A DNA stretch of 64,000 nucleotides, taken from DASUPK01 sp963821705. Its GTDB lineage: Bacteria; Actinomycetota; Thermoleophilia; Solirubrobacterales; 70-9. The stretch lies in assembly GCA_963821705.1 (NCBI GenBank), contig CAWGEV010000004.1, forward strand, positions 62,001-126,000, in the 5' to 3' direction. Positions 24,495-33,640 of the stretch are shown here, piece by piece (the stretch's first letter is position 1; each line of letters opens with the position of its first letter). The position numbers and the translations under genes were made by a program. Under the pieces are notes generated by a model that had not been told where the DNA came from, made no database searches, and saw only the letters and a program-made list of their open reading frames with translations.

Positions 24495-24566
24495 TCCGGG
24501 ATGGTGTAGCTGGCCGCACGCGTGGTTTTGGTCCACGAAGCGGGGGTTCGAATCCTCCTCCCGGAA
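24495..24566 (+). tRNA. tRNA-Gln (anticodon TTG)
   Basis: Acceptor TCCGGGA/TCCCGGA, D stem GTGT/GCAC, anticodon stem CGTGG/CCACG with loop TTTTGGT, T arm GGGGG-TTCGAAT-CCTCC with one G-T pair, discriminator A, no encoded CCA. The loop gives anticodon TTG (reads CAA). Position 37 is G rather than the more usual A. Confidence 0.9.
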
Positions 24567-24663
24567 CTTCCAGGTTCGAATTGGGCTCGTACTTGACTAG
24601 GCCGCTGATCCGGGCGAAGCTCGCCATCGAATCACCGGCACCGCCCCGACTCTGGAGGAATAG

Positions 24664-25125
24664 ATGGCCAAGGAGTACGTGTTCCTGGACGAGTGGGACG
24701 TCGACGCGCCGCAGCAGGCGGTCTTCGACGCGCTCGCCGATGCCCGCACCTATCCCGACTGGTGGAAGCCGGTCTACATCGACGTCGAGGGGGACGAGGC
24801 GCCCGCCGAGGGCGTGACGACCAGGCAGCACTTCAAGGGGAAGCTGCCCTACACGCTCAAGACGACCTCGAAGATCGTCAAGTTCGATCCCCCGAACCAC
24901 TTCCAGGTCGAGGTGGTCGGCGATCTGACCGGCACCGGCAAGTGGACCCTCGGGCCGAACGGCGAAGGCAAGGTCCACGTCCGCTTCGACTGGATCGTCC
25001 ACGCCGATCGCCCGCTGCTCCGCTACCTGACGCCGATCATGCGGCCGATCTTCCGCTGGAACCACAACTGGTCGGCCGCCCGAGCGAAGGACGGGCTGGA
25101 GCCCTACGCGCGCTCCGGCAAGTAG
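24664..25125 (+). CDS. SRPBCC family protein (polyketide cyclase/START-like)
   Basis: 153 aa. The opening AKEYVFLDEWDVDAPQQAVF and the segment DALADARTYPDWWKPVYIDV are typical of the helix-grip fold of SRPBCC proteins, with the later VRFDWIVHADRPLLRYLTP and long C-terminal helix (RWNHNWSAARAKDGLE). Such proteins bind hydrophobic ligands; no catalytic residues can be named. It lies downstream of tRNA-Gln and 39 bp upstream of a GH15 gene on the same strand; no functional link is evident. Confidence 0.85.
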   Translation: MAKEYVFLDEWDVDAPQQAVFDALADARTYPDWWKPVYIDVEGDEAPAEGVTTRQHFKGKLPYTLKTTSKIVKFDPPNHFQVEVVGDLTGTGKWTLGPNGEGKVHVRFDWIVHADRPLLRYLTPIMRPIFRWNHNWSAARAKDGLEPYARSGK

Positions 25126-25164
25126 CCCCCTGGCCGAGCAACCCGGCCAAATAGGCTGCGGGCC

Positions 25165-27078
25165 ATGCCGATTTCCCGCTTCCCGCGGATCTCCTGGTAC
25201 GGGTTCCTCTCCGACTGCCACACTGGCGCGCTGATCTCACCGGAGGGGTCGGTCGAGTGGCTCTGCCTGCCGCGCTTCGACTCCGGGAGCGTCTTCGGCT
25301 CGATCCTCGACCGCAGCGCCGGGTTCTGGCGCATCGGGCCGCCCGGCCTGGTGGCGCCGGTGAGCCGCCGATACGTGCCCGGCACCAACGTCCTGGAGAC
25401 CACCTGGATGACCGGGTCGGGCTGGCTGATCGTCCGCGACGGGCTCACGGTCGGCGACTGGCGCCAGGAGAACGACTTCGAGCCCCACCGGCGGCCGCCG
25501 CCCGACGACGAGGCCGAGCATCTGCTGGTCCGCCAGGTCGAGTGCGTCCAGGGCGAGGTCGACGTCGAGATGATCTGCCAGCCGGCCTTCGACTACGGCG
25601 CCACCCGGCTCGAGTGGCAGCGCCGCGGCGACGAGGGAACCGACGCGGAGGTCACCCACGAGAACATCGACCTGGTCCTCACCGGCGACCTGCCGCTCGG
25701 CGTGGACGGCGCGGACGCGCGAGCCAGACACCGAATGAAGACGGGAGAGGTCCGCTACAGCGCACTCAGCTGGGGGCGGGCGCCGCTGCTGCCGGACTCG
25801 GCCGAGAACTGCGAGCAGCGGCTCCAGCGCACCATCGACTTCTGGCGCCGCTGGCTCGAGGCCGGCAACTTCCCCGACCACCCCTGGCGCGACTACCTGC
25901 AGCGCTCCGCGCTCGTCCTCAAGGGCCTCACCTACAACCCGACCGGGGCGCTGATCGCCGCGCTCACCACCTCTCTCCCCGAGACCCCAGGGGGCGAGCG
26001 CAACTGGGACTACCGCTACACCTGGATCCGGGACTCGACCTTCACCCTCTGGGCGCTCCACACCCTCGGCCTGGACTACGAGGCCACCGACTTCATGGGC
26101 TGGATGACCGACGTCTACAAGGAGCGCGTCAAGGACGGCATGCCCGGGCTCCAGATCATGTACGGGATCGGGGGCGAGATGGACCTGACCGAGACCACGC
26201 TCGACCACCTGAGCGGATATGAGGGCGCCCGGCCGGTTCGGACCGGGAACGCCGCGTACAGCCAGCGCCAGAACGACGTCTACGGCGCTCTCCTCGACTC
26301 GGTCTACATCCACGCCAAGGTCCAGGACCACCTCCCACACGAGCTCTGGGAGGCCCTCTGCCGGCAGGTCGAGACCGCCATCAGGGTCTGGCCGGAGCCC
26401 GACCAGGGGATCTGGGAGGCGCGCGGCGATCCGAAGCACTACGTCTCGTCCAAGCTGATGTGCTGGGTGGCCGTCGACCGCGGCTGCCGCCTCGCCGACC
26501 GGATCGGCGACGAGGACCGGCTCGAGCGCTGGACCAAGGTGGCGGAGGAGATCCGCGACGACATCCTCGAGCACGGGATCTCGGAGCGCGGCGTCTTCCG
26601 CCAGCACTACGAGACCGACGCCCTCGACGCCTCCACCCTGCTGGTCCCGCTCTTCCGGTTCCTGCCGCCCGACGACGAGCGGGTGATCAACACCGTCAAG
26701 GCGATCCACGATGAGCTCACCGAGAACGGCCTGGTGCTGCGCTACCGGGTCGACCAGACCGACGACGGCCTCGAGGGGGAGGAGGCGAGCTTCCTGATCT
26801 GCTCCTTCTGGCTCGCCTCGGCCCTCTCCGAGATCGGAGAGCCCCAACGGGCGCGCGAGATGTGCGAGAAGCTCCTCGCGATCGCCGGTCCCCTCGGCCT
26901 CTACGCCGAGGAGCTGGACGCCAGAACCGGCCGCCACTGGGGCAACTTCCCCCAGGCCTTCACCCACCTCGCCCTGATCAACGCGGTGAGCCACGTGATC
27001 AGCGACGACCGGGCGACGGGCGACCGCGACCGCAGCGCCGTGCTCACCGAGATGACCGCCGGGAGCACCGGCAGCTAG
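25165..27078 (+). CDS. Glycoside hydrolase family 15 (trehalase/glucoamylase-like)
   Basis: 637 aa, full length for actinobacterial GH15. N-terminal beta-sandwich (YGFLSDCHTGALISPEGSVE, WLCLPRFDSGSVFGSILD) followed by an (alpha/alpha)6 barrel with NWDYRYTWIRDSTFTLWAL and the catalytic acid region QNDVYGALLDSVY; the second acid lies in the ARTGRHWGNFPQAFTHLALI region. No signal peptide, so cytosolic. Members from actinobacteria hydrolyse trehalose or alpha-glucans. The gene converges with the PucR-type regulator with a 4-nt overlap. Confidence 0.93.
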   Translation: MPISRFPRISWYGFLSDCHTGALISPEGSVEWLCLPRFDSGSVFGSILDRSAGFWRIGPPGLVAPVSRRYVPGTNVLETTWMTGSGWLIVRDGLTVGDWRQENDFEPHRRPPPDDEAEHLLVRQVECVQGEVDVEMICQPAFDYGATRLEWQRRGDEGTDAEVTHENIDLVLTGDLPLGVDGADARARHRMKTGEVRYSALSWGRAPLLPDSAENCEQRLQRTIDFWRRWLEAGNFPDHPWRDYLQRSALVLKGLTYNPTGALIAALTTSLPETPGGERNWDYRYTWIRDSTFTLWALHTLGLDYEATDFMGWMTDVYKERVKDGMPGLQIMYGIGGEMDLTETTLDHLSGYEGARPVRTGNAAYSQRQNDVYGALLDSVYIHAKVQDHLPHELWEALCRQVETAIRVWPEPDQGIWEARGDPKHYVSSKLMCWVAVDRGCRLADRIGDEDRLERWTKVAEEIRDDILEHGISERGVFRQHYETDALDASTLLVPLFRFLPPDDERVINTVKAIHDELTENGLVLRYRVDQTDDGLEGEEASFLICSFWLASALSEIGEPQRAREMCEKLLAIAGPLGLYAEELDARTGRHWGNFPQAFTHLALINAVSHVISDDRATGDRDRSAVLTEMTAGSTGS

Positions 27079-28331
27079 CTTCGCTGATCCGGGTCGTTCT
27101 CGGCCGGAGGCACCTGGCCGGCCTCGGTGCCCGGCTCGTCGGCGGGGCCGGTCGGCGAGTGGATGCCGAGCACCCGCATCGCCTTCAGGCCCAGGCCGAG
27201 CTTCTCGCGGCCCTCGGTGGAGGTGACGTCGTGCCCGCAGAGCTCTCGCGCCCGCTCCAGCCGGTAGCGGATGGTGTGCCGGTGGGTGAAGCGCTGCTGC
27301 GCGGTGGCCGCCACGTTCCCATCGTTCTCGAGGTAGGTCTCGACCGTCGCTACGAGCTCGGTCTCGTACTGCTCGTCATAGGCGACCAGCGGCTCGATCG
27401 TCTCCGAGTAGAAGCGCTCCAGCTCGGCAGGGTCCTCGCTCATCGCGGGGAGCAGCAGCCGGTACGCGCCGGTGTCCTCGAACGCGAGAACCCTGGCGCC
27501 CTCCGCCTGACCGACGTTCGCGGCCAGGAGCGCCTCCTGCCCGGCCCGGTAGAGATCCACCGGGTCGCGCGCGACGCGGCTCCGCGAGACCCCGACGGTG
27601 AAGCCGGTCAGTCCCTCGTCGAGTTCGTTGGCGAGCGCGTCCGCGGCGCGGGCCAGCCGCTCATCGTCCTCGGCCGGGACCACCGCGATCACCTCGGTCC
27701 CCTCCCCCTCCGGGTTTCCCTCCGCCGCCAGGGCGCCGGGGCTCACCGCCCTGACCGCTCGCAGCGCGATCGCCAGCACGCGGGCACGCCATTCCTCGGT
27801 CTGGGCCACATGGGGCACCGCCCGCGCCATCAGCACTCCGGTTCCCCCGGAGAGGTCGGTGCCGAGCTCGGCGGCGCGGGCCTCGATGTCGCCGCGATCC
27901 GCCACCTTGCGTCCTAAGAGGGCCCGGACGAAGTCCCCCGCGGCCTCCTCGGTCGCCCACTCGGGAGAGCGCGAGCGCTCCAGCTCCAGCCCGACCAGAG
28001 TCGCGACCATCCGGAGCAGCACGGCGTCCGGCTCGTCCTCGCCGCGCGGCCGCCAGCGGAGCTCGCCCACCGAGGTGTCGGCCACCCGCAGCTCCACGGT
28101 CTCCACCCGAGCCCCGCCGGCCAGCAGCTTCTTCTCCTCGTCGGGCGAGGCGGCCGCGACGGCGAGCACGTTGCTCGCCCGGTCGATCAGCGCCACGCTC
28201 GCCGACAGCGCGCGGCCGGCGGCCCGCGCCACGGCGGGCATCCCCGCGCCGGACTCGATCGCCGCCGAGAGCTCCTCGAGGCTGCCGGGGTCGGCGTGCC
28301 GCTCGGCGGACGGAGTCTCCTTCGGGTTCAT
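27075..28331 (-). CDS. PucR/CdaR-type transcriptional regulator
   Basis: 418 aa from ATG 28331 (upstream in-frame ATGs exist but add a basic, non-conserved tail). N-terminal GAF-like part (SALASV-like ALIDRASNVLAVAAAS), a central GGDEF-like ligand domain (GFTVGVSRSRVARDPVDLYR), and the C-terminal PucR HTH: ETYLENDGNVAATAQQRF, THRHTIRYRLERARELCG. The family senses metabolites and regulates neighbouring catabolic genes. The target here is unclear. Confidence 0.88.
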   Translation of the reverse strand: MNPKETPSAERHADPGSLEELSAAIESGAGMPAVARAAGRALSASVALIDRASNVLAVAAASPDEEKKLLAGGARVETVELRVADTSVGELRWRPRGEDEPDAVLLRMVATLVGLELERSRSPEWATEEAAGDFVRALLGRKVADRGDIEARAAELGTDLSGGTGVLMARAVPHVAQTEEWRARVLAIALRAVRAVSPGALAAEGNPEGEGTEVIAVVPAEDDERLARAADALANELDEGLTGFTVGVSRSRVARDPVDLYRAGQEALLAANVGQAEGARVLAFEDTGAYRLLLPAMSEDPAELERFYSETIEPLVAYDEQYETELVATVETYLENDGNVAATAQQRFTHRHTIRYRLERARELCGHDVTSTEGREKLGLGLKAMRVLGIHSPTGPADEPGTEAGQVPPAENDPDQRS

Positions 28332-28368
28332 TCGGACATTTTGCCGGGTTCGGGATCGGTCGCGTTTC

Positions 28369-28462
28369 ATGGCTTCGCCATCAGTCGGGGGCGCTTGCGG
28401 CCGCATACATCAGGCGCGGCTGCAAGCAGCCGCTTCGAAGTGCTGCGGCCTTGGGCCCCCTA
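28369..28462 (-). repeat. Dispersed ~97-nt multi-hairpin repeat, copy A
   Basis: Begins at the TAG stop of the 28460 gene and ends in GGCGAAGCC. Contains GCGGCTGC/GCAGCCGC and other short hairpins. It is the most diverged of five copies in the window (others at 32638, 54723, 55914, 63855), all with the stop-proximal end facing the upstream gene. Confidence 0.75.
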
Positions 28463-28723
28463 GAGCCAGGTCGAGATCTGGTCCCAGTTGAGGAAGATCA
28501 CGACGCCGAGCACGAGCCCGATCAGGACCAGGGCGGCGAGCACGAAGAGCGAGAGGAAGCCGGCGACCAGCTTCTCCCAGGCACGGCCGTAGGACCCCAG
28601 CGCGGGAGCCAGGATCAGCCCCACGAAGGCGGACAGGGACAGGAGCCCGGCGATGCCGAAGAGGTAGTACTCAGTGCCCAGCGCCAGCACCGGCGCCAGG
28701 AGCGCGCTCAGGGGTCCGCTCAT
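28460..28723 (-). CDS. Small membrane protein
   Basis: 87 aa from ATG 28723. Two or three hydrophobic helices: LLAPVLALGTEYYLFGIAGL, LLSLSAFVGLILAP and FLSLFVLAALVLIGLVLGVV. Ends WDQISTWL. It overlaps the end of the DedA/PAP2 gene by 53 nt in another frame, so it is probably co-translated as the last gene of the tatD-rsmA-ispE operon. No family recognised. Confidence 0.7.
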   Translation of the reverse strand: MSGPLSALLAPVLALGTEYYLFGIAGLLSLSAFVGLILAPALGSYGRAWEKLVAGFLSLFVLAALVLIGLVLGVVIFLNWDQISTWL

Positions 28724-30194
28724 GACCCCGGGGATTGTCGCGGATGTGCGTGAAAACCAGCACCACGATGGCGCACACCGAGAAGCAGGAGAGCCCGAGG
28801 GCCCAGCCCGAGGTGACGTCGCTGAGCCAGTGGACGCGCAGGTACACCCGCGTGAGCCCGACCAGCGCCGCGACCGCCACCCCGGATGCAATCACCAGGC
28901 TCTTCTTGGTGATGCCCGGCACCACCCTCAGCGCGAGAGTGACCGCCATCCAGATGTAGAAGGTGGAGTTGGACGCGTGGCCGCTCGGGAAGGACCAGCC
29001 GTGCGCCGTCACCAGCGGATCCGGCGGCCGCGGCCGCTCGGTCCACACCTTGATCTCGTGGGTCATCAGGATGGTCAGAGCCAACCCGATCACCAGGACC
29101 CAGAACTCCAGCCACCGGCGCGTGACCGCAAGCGCAATCGCCGACATCGCGGCGAGCGGTATCACCACCCAGCTCGAGCCCAGCCAGGTGAATCCCTCGG
29201 CCGCGCTGTTGAGCCAGGTCGCGCGGATGTCGTTGGCCAAATTGAGTGCCGTCTGATCGCCCGGGGTGGGGCCGGGATCCCCGGATACCACGGACCAGTA
29301 CGCGATCAGGGCGAAGAGCCCGACCGAGAGGGCGGCGAGCAGCGTGGTCAGCTCGAGGCCCAGGCCGCCCGGGGTCAGCCGGCGGCCGAGGAACTCGAAC
29401 TGCGGACGGAGTCGCCGGCCGAGAGCCACAAGCGGCCGGAGCACCGGCCTCTTCTCCATCTCCGCGACGATCTTCCTCCGGTTCTCAGGCGCGCTGAGGA
29501 AGCGGTAGGACAGATAGATCGCGACGATGAGCCCGGCGACGATCGCGAAGACGAACAGGCCCTTGCCCACAACCTGGGTCACCTTGTCGAGGCTCCGAGC
29601 GAAGAAGTACCCGGCCAGGATCAGCCCGGCGGACCAGAGGCCCGTGCCGAGGATGCTGAACGGCGCGAAGACCCGATAGGGCATCTTGCTGCTGCCCGCG
29701 ATGAACGGGGCGAGCGCTCGCACCAGGCCGATGAAACGCCCGATCAGGATGGTCCTGCCGCCGTACCGGGAGAAGTAGTCCTCGACCTGCGCCAGGCGCT
29801 CGTCGGTGATCCGGAACCGCTTCCCGTGCTTGACCAGGAATCCGCGACCGAGCCTGGCGCCGAGCAGGAAGCTCACCGAATCGCCGGCGAACGCGCAGAG
29901 CCAGGTGATCGCCAGGATCAGGGGCAGCGAGATGTCGCCCTGCCCCGCCACGGCGCCGCCGAGCATCACCGTGAACTCACCCGGGGCGATCAGCCCGACG
30001 AACGCGCCCGTCTCGAGGAAGGCGAGCGCACCGACCAACAGGTAGGTCCACGCCCCCAGGCCCCGCGCGAGATCCTGGATCCCCTTCTCGAGGTTGATGT
30101 GCGGCAGGTCCTGGCGAAAGGCGAAGAACGCGACGATCGCGGCCGCCAGCAGGCCCCGCCGGATCCACGTCCAGCTCAGCCGGCGCCCCTTCAT
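28671..30194 (-). CDS. DedA (SNARE-associated) - PAP2 phosphatase fusion membrane protein
   Basis: 507 aa. The N-terminal half is a DedA/VTT domain (GLIAPGEFTVMLGGAVAGQG, ITWLCAFAGDSVSFLLGARL, GRFIGLVRALAPFIAGSSKM). The C-terminal half is a PAP2 lipid phosphatase with its three motifs: KVWTERPRPP, FPSGHASNS and TRVYLRVHWLSDV. DedA proteins are linked to lipid-carrier transport, PAP2 enzymes dephosphorylate undecaprenyl or phosphatidyl phosphates, so a role in recycling of a polyprenyl carrier is a reasonable inference. Its ATG overlaps the ispE stop by 4 nt. Confidence 0.92.
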   Translation of the reverse strand: MKGRRLSWTWIRRGLLAAAIVAFFAFRQDLPHINLEKGIQDLARGLGAWTYLLVGALAFLETGAFVGLIAPGEFTVMLGGAVAGQGDISLPLILAITWLCAFAGDSVSFLLGARLGRGFLVKHGKRFRITDERLAQVEDYFSRYGGRTILIGRFIGLVRALAPFIAGSSKMPYRVFAPFSILGTGLWSAGLILAGYFFARSLDKVTQVVGKGLFVFAIVAGLIVAIYLSYRFLSAPENRRKIVAEMEKRPVLRPLVALGRRLRPQFEFLGRRLTPGGLGLELTTLLAALSVGLFALIAYWSVVSGDPGPTPGDQTALNLANDIRATWLNSAAEGFTWLGSSWVVIPLAAMSAIALAVTRRWLEFWVLVIGLALTILMTHEIKVWTERPRPPDPLVTAHGWSFPSGHASNSTFYIWMAVTLALRVVPGITKKSLVIASGVAVAALVGLTRVYLRVHWLSDVTSGWALGLSCFSVCAIVVLVFTHIRDNPRGHERTPERAPGAGAGAGH

Positions 30195-31045
30195 GAGACC
30201 AGCGGCGCGGTGGCCACCGTCCCGGGGAAGCGCTCCCGAAGCCCCTCGGCCGCGGCGACCGCCTCCTCCGCGCTCGGATAGAGCCCGGACGCGGTCGGGC
30301 CCGAGCCCGTCACCATCGCATGCCCCGCACCGGCCTCCGCCAGTGCGCCCAGCGCCTCCTCGATCTCGGGCCGGAGCGAGATCGCGGCCGGCTGCAGGTC
30401 GTTCACCAGGTGCTCGCGGTAGTCGAGCGGAGAGCCGCCCTCGTCGACCGCGTCGCGCAGCCGGCGCCTGATCGCCTCGAGCTCCGCCTCCCCGCGCGGC
30501 GTCCCGAGGCGGTCGGCCTCCGCGTAGACCTCCGCGGTCGCCAGACCCACGGGCTGCGGGATCAGCACCACACCGTGATCAGCGGGCGGCAGAGCCGGCT
30601 CGATCACCTCCCCCGCACCGGCTACAAGACAGGCGCGGGGCTGGAGCTGGGAGGGAACGTCGGCCCCGATGGCGGCGGCTATCGCCCGCAGCCCCTCCAC
30701 CCTTCCCCGCGCGAGGCGAAGGACCGCCGCCGCGTCTGCGCTGCCGCCGCCGAGCCCCGCGGCCACCGGAACGCGCTTCGTCACCTCGATCCTGAGCGGC
30801 GGCCCGTCCCACCCCGCCTCGCGAAGCGCAATCAGCGCCTTGGCGGTCAGGTCCGGCCCCTCGATCCCCTCGACGATCACCTCGTCGGCGCCAGCCTCAG
30901 TCACCTTCAGCTCGTCCGCAAGCTCGAGCGGCTCGAACAGGGACAGGATCTCGTGCAGGCCGTCATCCCTCCGCGGGCCCACGTAAAGGCAGAGGTTCAG
31001 CTTGGCCGGGGCGAGCATCGCGCCCGGCAGCTCCGAGACGCTCAA
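30191..31045 (-). CDS. ispE: 4-diphosphocytidyl-2-C-methyl-D-erythritol kinase
   Basis: 284 aa GHMP kinase of the MEP isoprenoid pathway. Seen: APAKLNLCLYVGPRRDDGLH, the ATP-binding Gly-rich loop PVAAGLGGGSADAAAVLRLA, and the C-terminal GHAMVTGSGPTASGLY. It overlaps rsmA upstream and the DedA/PAP2 gene downstream by 4 nt each, consistent with one operon; rsmA-ispE adjacency is widespread in bacteria. Confidence 0.96.
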   Translation of the reverse strand: MSVSELPGAMLAPAKLNLCLYVGPRRDDGLHEILSLFEPLELADELKVTEAGADEVIVEGIEGPDLTAKALIALREAGWDGPPLRIEVTKRVPVAAGLGGGSADAAAVLRLARGRVEGLRAIAAAIGADVPSQLQPRACLVAGAGEVIEPALPPADHGVVLIPQPVGLATAEVYAEADRLGTPRGEAELEAIRRRLRDAVDEGGSPLDYREHLVNDLQPAAISLRPEIEEALGALAEAGAGHAMVTGSGPTASGLYPSAEEAVAAAEGLRERFPGTVATAPLVS

Positions 31046-31854
31046 GGCCGGCCCCCCTCCCGGGCAAGCGCCTCGCCGAAGGCCTCGAACTCCTCGGGCG
31101 AGAGCGTCTCGGCGCGGGCGTCGGCGGGCTTGCCGATCGCCTCGAGCGCCGCCCTGGCCGGCTCGAGGCTGCCGGCCCGCGCCAGCTCCAGGGACCGGGC
31201 GAGCGACTTGCGCCGGTGCGCGAACGAAAGGCGGACGAGGGCGGCCAGGTCCTCGCTCGCCCCCTCACGCCTCCGCCGCAGCCGCAGAAGCGCCGAGCCG
31301 ACCCTCGGCCGCGGGACGAAGACCGCCGGATCGACCGTGCGCAGCATCTCCACCTCGCAGGCGAGCTGCACCAGCGCGCTCGCGGAGCCGTACTCGCGGG
31401 TCCCCGGCTCGGCGCGGAGGCGATCCCCGATCTCGCGCTGCACCATCACGATCCAGGTCTCCACGGAGGGGAGCTCGGCGATCGTCCGAACCAGAAGCGG
31501 GGTCGCGATCGAGTAGGGAAGGTTCGCGACCATCTTGTCCGGATGCGGGATCAGCTCCGCCAGCTCGACCTTCATCGCATCGCCCCAGACGAGCCCGACG
31601 TTCCCCAGCTCCTCCGCGAGCGCCTCCAGGTCCTCGCGCAGCCGCTTGTCGATCTCCACCACGTGGAGCCACTCGACGGCCGGCGCCAGCCGCTCGGTGA
31701 GAGCCCCGCCGCCGCCCCCGACCTCGAGGACGACGTCGGAGGGGGAGAGCTCCGCGTCCCGGACGATCGCGTCCAGCAGGTTCGGATCGGCGAGGAAGTT
31801 CTGGCCGAGCCGGCGCGGCGACCGCTCCGGCGGGCCGGCGCGGCGGCTCACCAC
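31042..31854 (-). CDS. rsmA: 16S rRNA (A1518/A1519) dimethyltransferase
   Basis: 270 aa KsgA-type SAM-dependent enzyme. Seen: RLGQNFLADPNLLDAIV, SAM loop VLEVGGGGGALTERL, VEIDKRL, the catalytic NLPYSIATPLL (NLPY motif) and the specificity segment VPRPRVGSALLRL. The GTG start at 31854 overlaps the tatD stop (GTGGTGA). Length is normal for the family. Confidence 0.96.
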   Translation of the reverse strand: MVSRRAGPPERSPRRLGQNFLADPNLLDAIVRDAELSPSDVVLEVGGGGGALTERLAPAVEWLHVVEIDKRLREDLEALAEELGNVGLVWGDAMKVELAELIPHPDKMVANLPYSIATPLLVRTIAELPSVETWIVMVQREIGDRLRAEPGTREYGSASALVQLACEVEMLRTVDPAVFVPRPRVGSALLRLRRRREGASEDLAALVRLSFAHRRKSLARSLELARAGSLEPARAALEAIGKPADARAETLSPEEFEAFGEALAREGGRP

Positions 31855-32619
31855 CCTAGGACTCTCGCGGCGTTCGCCTCCACGATTCGCTCCAGGTCAC
31901 CGTACGGAACGCCACGGACCTCGGCGAGCCTCTCCGCCGTCGCGACCACGTTCGCCGGCTGATTGGGCTCCCCGCGCACATTTTGCGGGGCGAGGAACGG
32001 GGAATCCGTCTCGACCAGCAACGCGGTCCCCGGGCACGATGGCCGCCGCCTCACGGAGCGACTCAGACTTCGGGTAGGTCAGGTTCCCGGCGAAGGAGCA
32101 GTACCAGCCACGCTCGGCGGCCCGCTCGGCCCAGGCCGGGCCCGCCGAGAAGCAGTGCAGGATCACCTCGAGCCCCTCCCCCTCATCGTCGAGCGTGCCG
32201 AATGCCTCCGAGACGGCGTCCTCGGAGCCGTCCCTGTCGCGCAGGTGGACGACGAGAGGCTTCCCCGCCCTCCGGGCGATCGCGATCTGGGCGGAGAAGG
32301 CGCGGCGCTGGTCGCCGGGGTCGGAGCGGTCGCGGTAGAAGTCCAGGCCCGTTTCACCCACGGCCAGAACGCCGGGCTGAGCGCAGAGCTCCTCCAGAGC
32401 CTCGGCCGCCGCCTCGTCGAAGCCGCCGGCGCTGTTCGGATGACGCCCCACCGAGGCGAACACCTCGTCGCTGGCGGCGGCGGACCGGACGACTTCCGGG
32501 TTCGAGTCCTCGCCGAGGCCGACCGTGAGGATGCGGTTGACGCCGGCCTCACGCGCCGAAGCGACCAGCTCCGCCTCCGCCGGCTGGCAGAGCCCGAGGT
32601 GGGCGTGGGTATCGACCAT
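31848..32619 (-). pseudogene. tatD: TatD family deoxyribonuclease, one-base frameshift
   Basis: Reads VDTHAHLGLCQPAEAE (metal-binding HxH), GETGLDFYRDRSDPGDQRRA, HLRDRDGSEDA and HCFSAGPAWAERA in one frame to about 32031, then ALLVETDSPFLAPQNVRGEP and NVVATAERLAEVRG in the next frame to the stop at 31848. Deleting one base from the C4 run at 32028-32031 restores a normal ~257-residue TatD protein with all metal ligands. Because both halves are perfectly conserved and the gene sits in an intact operon, a sequencing or assembly indel is likely. Confidence 0.85.
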
Positions 32620-32637
32620 GTCGCGAGTCTATGAGGC

Positions 32638-32735
32638 GGCTTCGCCATCAGATCGCGGCCACAAGCGGCCGCCCAAGACAAGTCGCTCCGGGCTTCGCCC
32701 TTCGCTCCCGAAACGGTGCGGCCTGGTGGCCGCTA
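32638..32735 (-). repeat. Dispersed ~97-nt multi-hairpin repeat, copy B
   Basis: Starts at the TAG stop of the protease gene (TAGCGGCCACCAGGCCGC) and ends GGCGAAGCC at 32638. Contains the stems GCGGCC/GGCCGC twice and a GGGC-TTCG-CCC type hairpin. Lies between the protease and tatD genes. Confidence 0.8.
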
Positions 32736-33578
32736 ACCCAGATTCGCCTGGATGAACGACTCGTAGAACGAGGAGCGGGTGTGAACGGACGGGTAGCCCT
32801 TCAGGCCGCAGAAGACGAAGAAGAACGGGTTGCGCTTGGAGGGAGGCGCGGTGCTGGCCTCCGCGGTGCCGACCAGGAGCGGTCCGCCGGGCGTGTTGGC
32901 GACCAGCGGCCCACCGCTGTCCCCCGAGCACACGGTGCGCAGCACGGGACGCTTCTTGATCCTGCGGTTCAGCTTGCGGAAGGCCGTGCCGACACGCGTC
33001 CCCGAGTCGCAGATCGCCCAGGTGGGCAGCGGACACGACTTGGCGATGACGTCCGTCGCCGTCAGCAGCCCGATCCTCTGCTTGCCGACCGCCAGCGGAT
33101 TCCTGTTGCCGAAGCCCGCCACCGAGAGCGGCGAGCCCGGCTGCGTATAGGCGGCGTTCTCCGCAGGCGTGGCCACCTGGATCGGGGTGGCGGTCGTCGG
33201 AGTCTGGAGGGTCAGGATCGCGAGGTCGTTGTCGAAGCCATGCGCGAACCCCGGCGCGTAGGTGACGTCGGAGACGCCGATCGCTTCACCGCCCGCAAAG
33301 GCCGAGTCGGACCCGGCCCGAACCAGCATCGTCGGCAGATTCCCCACGCAGTGGCCCGCGGTGAGAACGCGGGTCGGGGAGATCACCGTGCCGGAGCAGA
33401 GGGTGGTCGGGGTGAGCACCGCCACCGCGAAGCTCCACTGATTCACGTTGGCGACCGTGCCGCCGATCACGCTGGCATGGGCGCGGGGCTTCGCCTCCGC
33501 GACGCCGGTCGCGAGCATCCCGATCAGGCCCGTGACGCAGAGGACTGCGACCCCCGCCCTGGCAATCCGAGAGACCAT
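32733..33578 (-). CDS. Secreted trypsin-like serine protease
   Basis: 281 aa from ATG 33578. Signal peptide VSRIARAGVAVLCVTGLIGM ending near AEAKP. The chymotrypsin-fold catalytic triad is present: TAGHC (His), FDNDLAIL (Asp), CSGDSGGP (Ser). The usual mature N terminus VIGGTVAN is preceded by only a short propeptide. The C-terminal SVHTRSSFYESFIQ matches the final S1 helix. Extracellular endopeptidase, specificity pocket not assigned. The stop codon is the first triplet of repeat copy B. Confidence 0.92.
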   Translation of the reverse strand: MVSRIARAGVAVLCVTGLIGMLATGVAEAKPRAHASVIGGTVANVNQWSFAVAVLTPTTLCSGTVISPTRVLTAGHCVGNLPTMLVRAGSDSAFAGGEAIGVSDVTYAPGFAHGFDNDLAILTLQTPTTATPIQVATPAENAAYTQPGSPLSVAGFGNRNPLAVGKQRIGLLTATDVIAKSCPLPTWAICDSGTRVGTAFRKLNRRIKKRPVLRTVCSGDSGGPLVANTPGGPLLVGTAEASTAPPSKRNPFFFVFCGLKGYPSVHTRSSFYESFIQANLG

Positions 33579-33640
33579 CGCGGCGGAGGGTAGAGGGGAG
33601 CCGACCCTCACGCCATCGGTATTTGTCCGTATGCCTTCGG

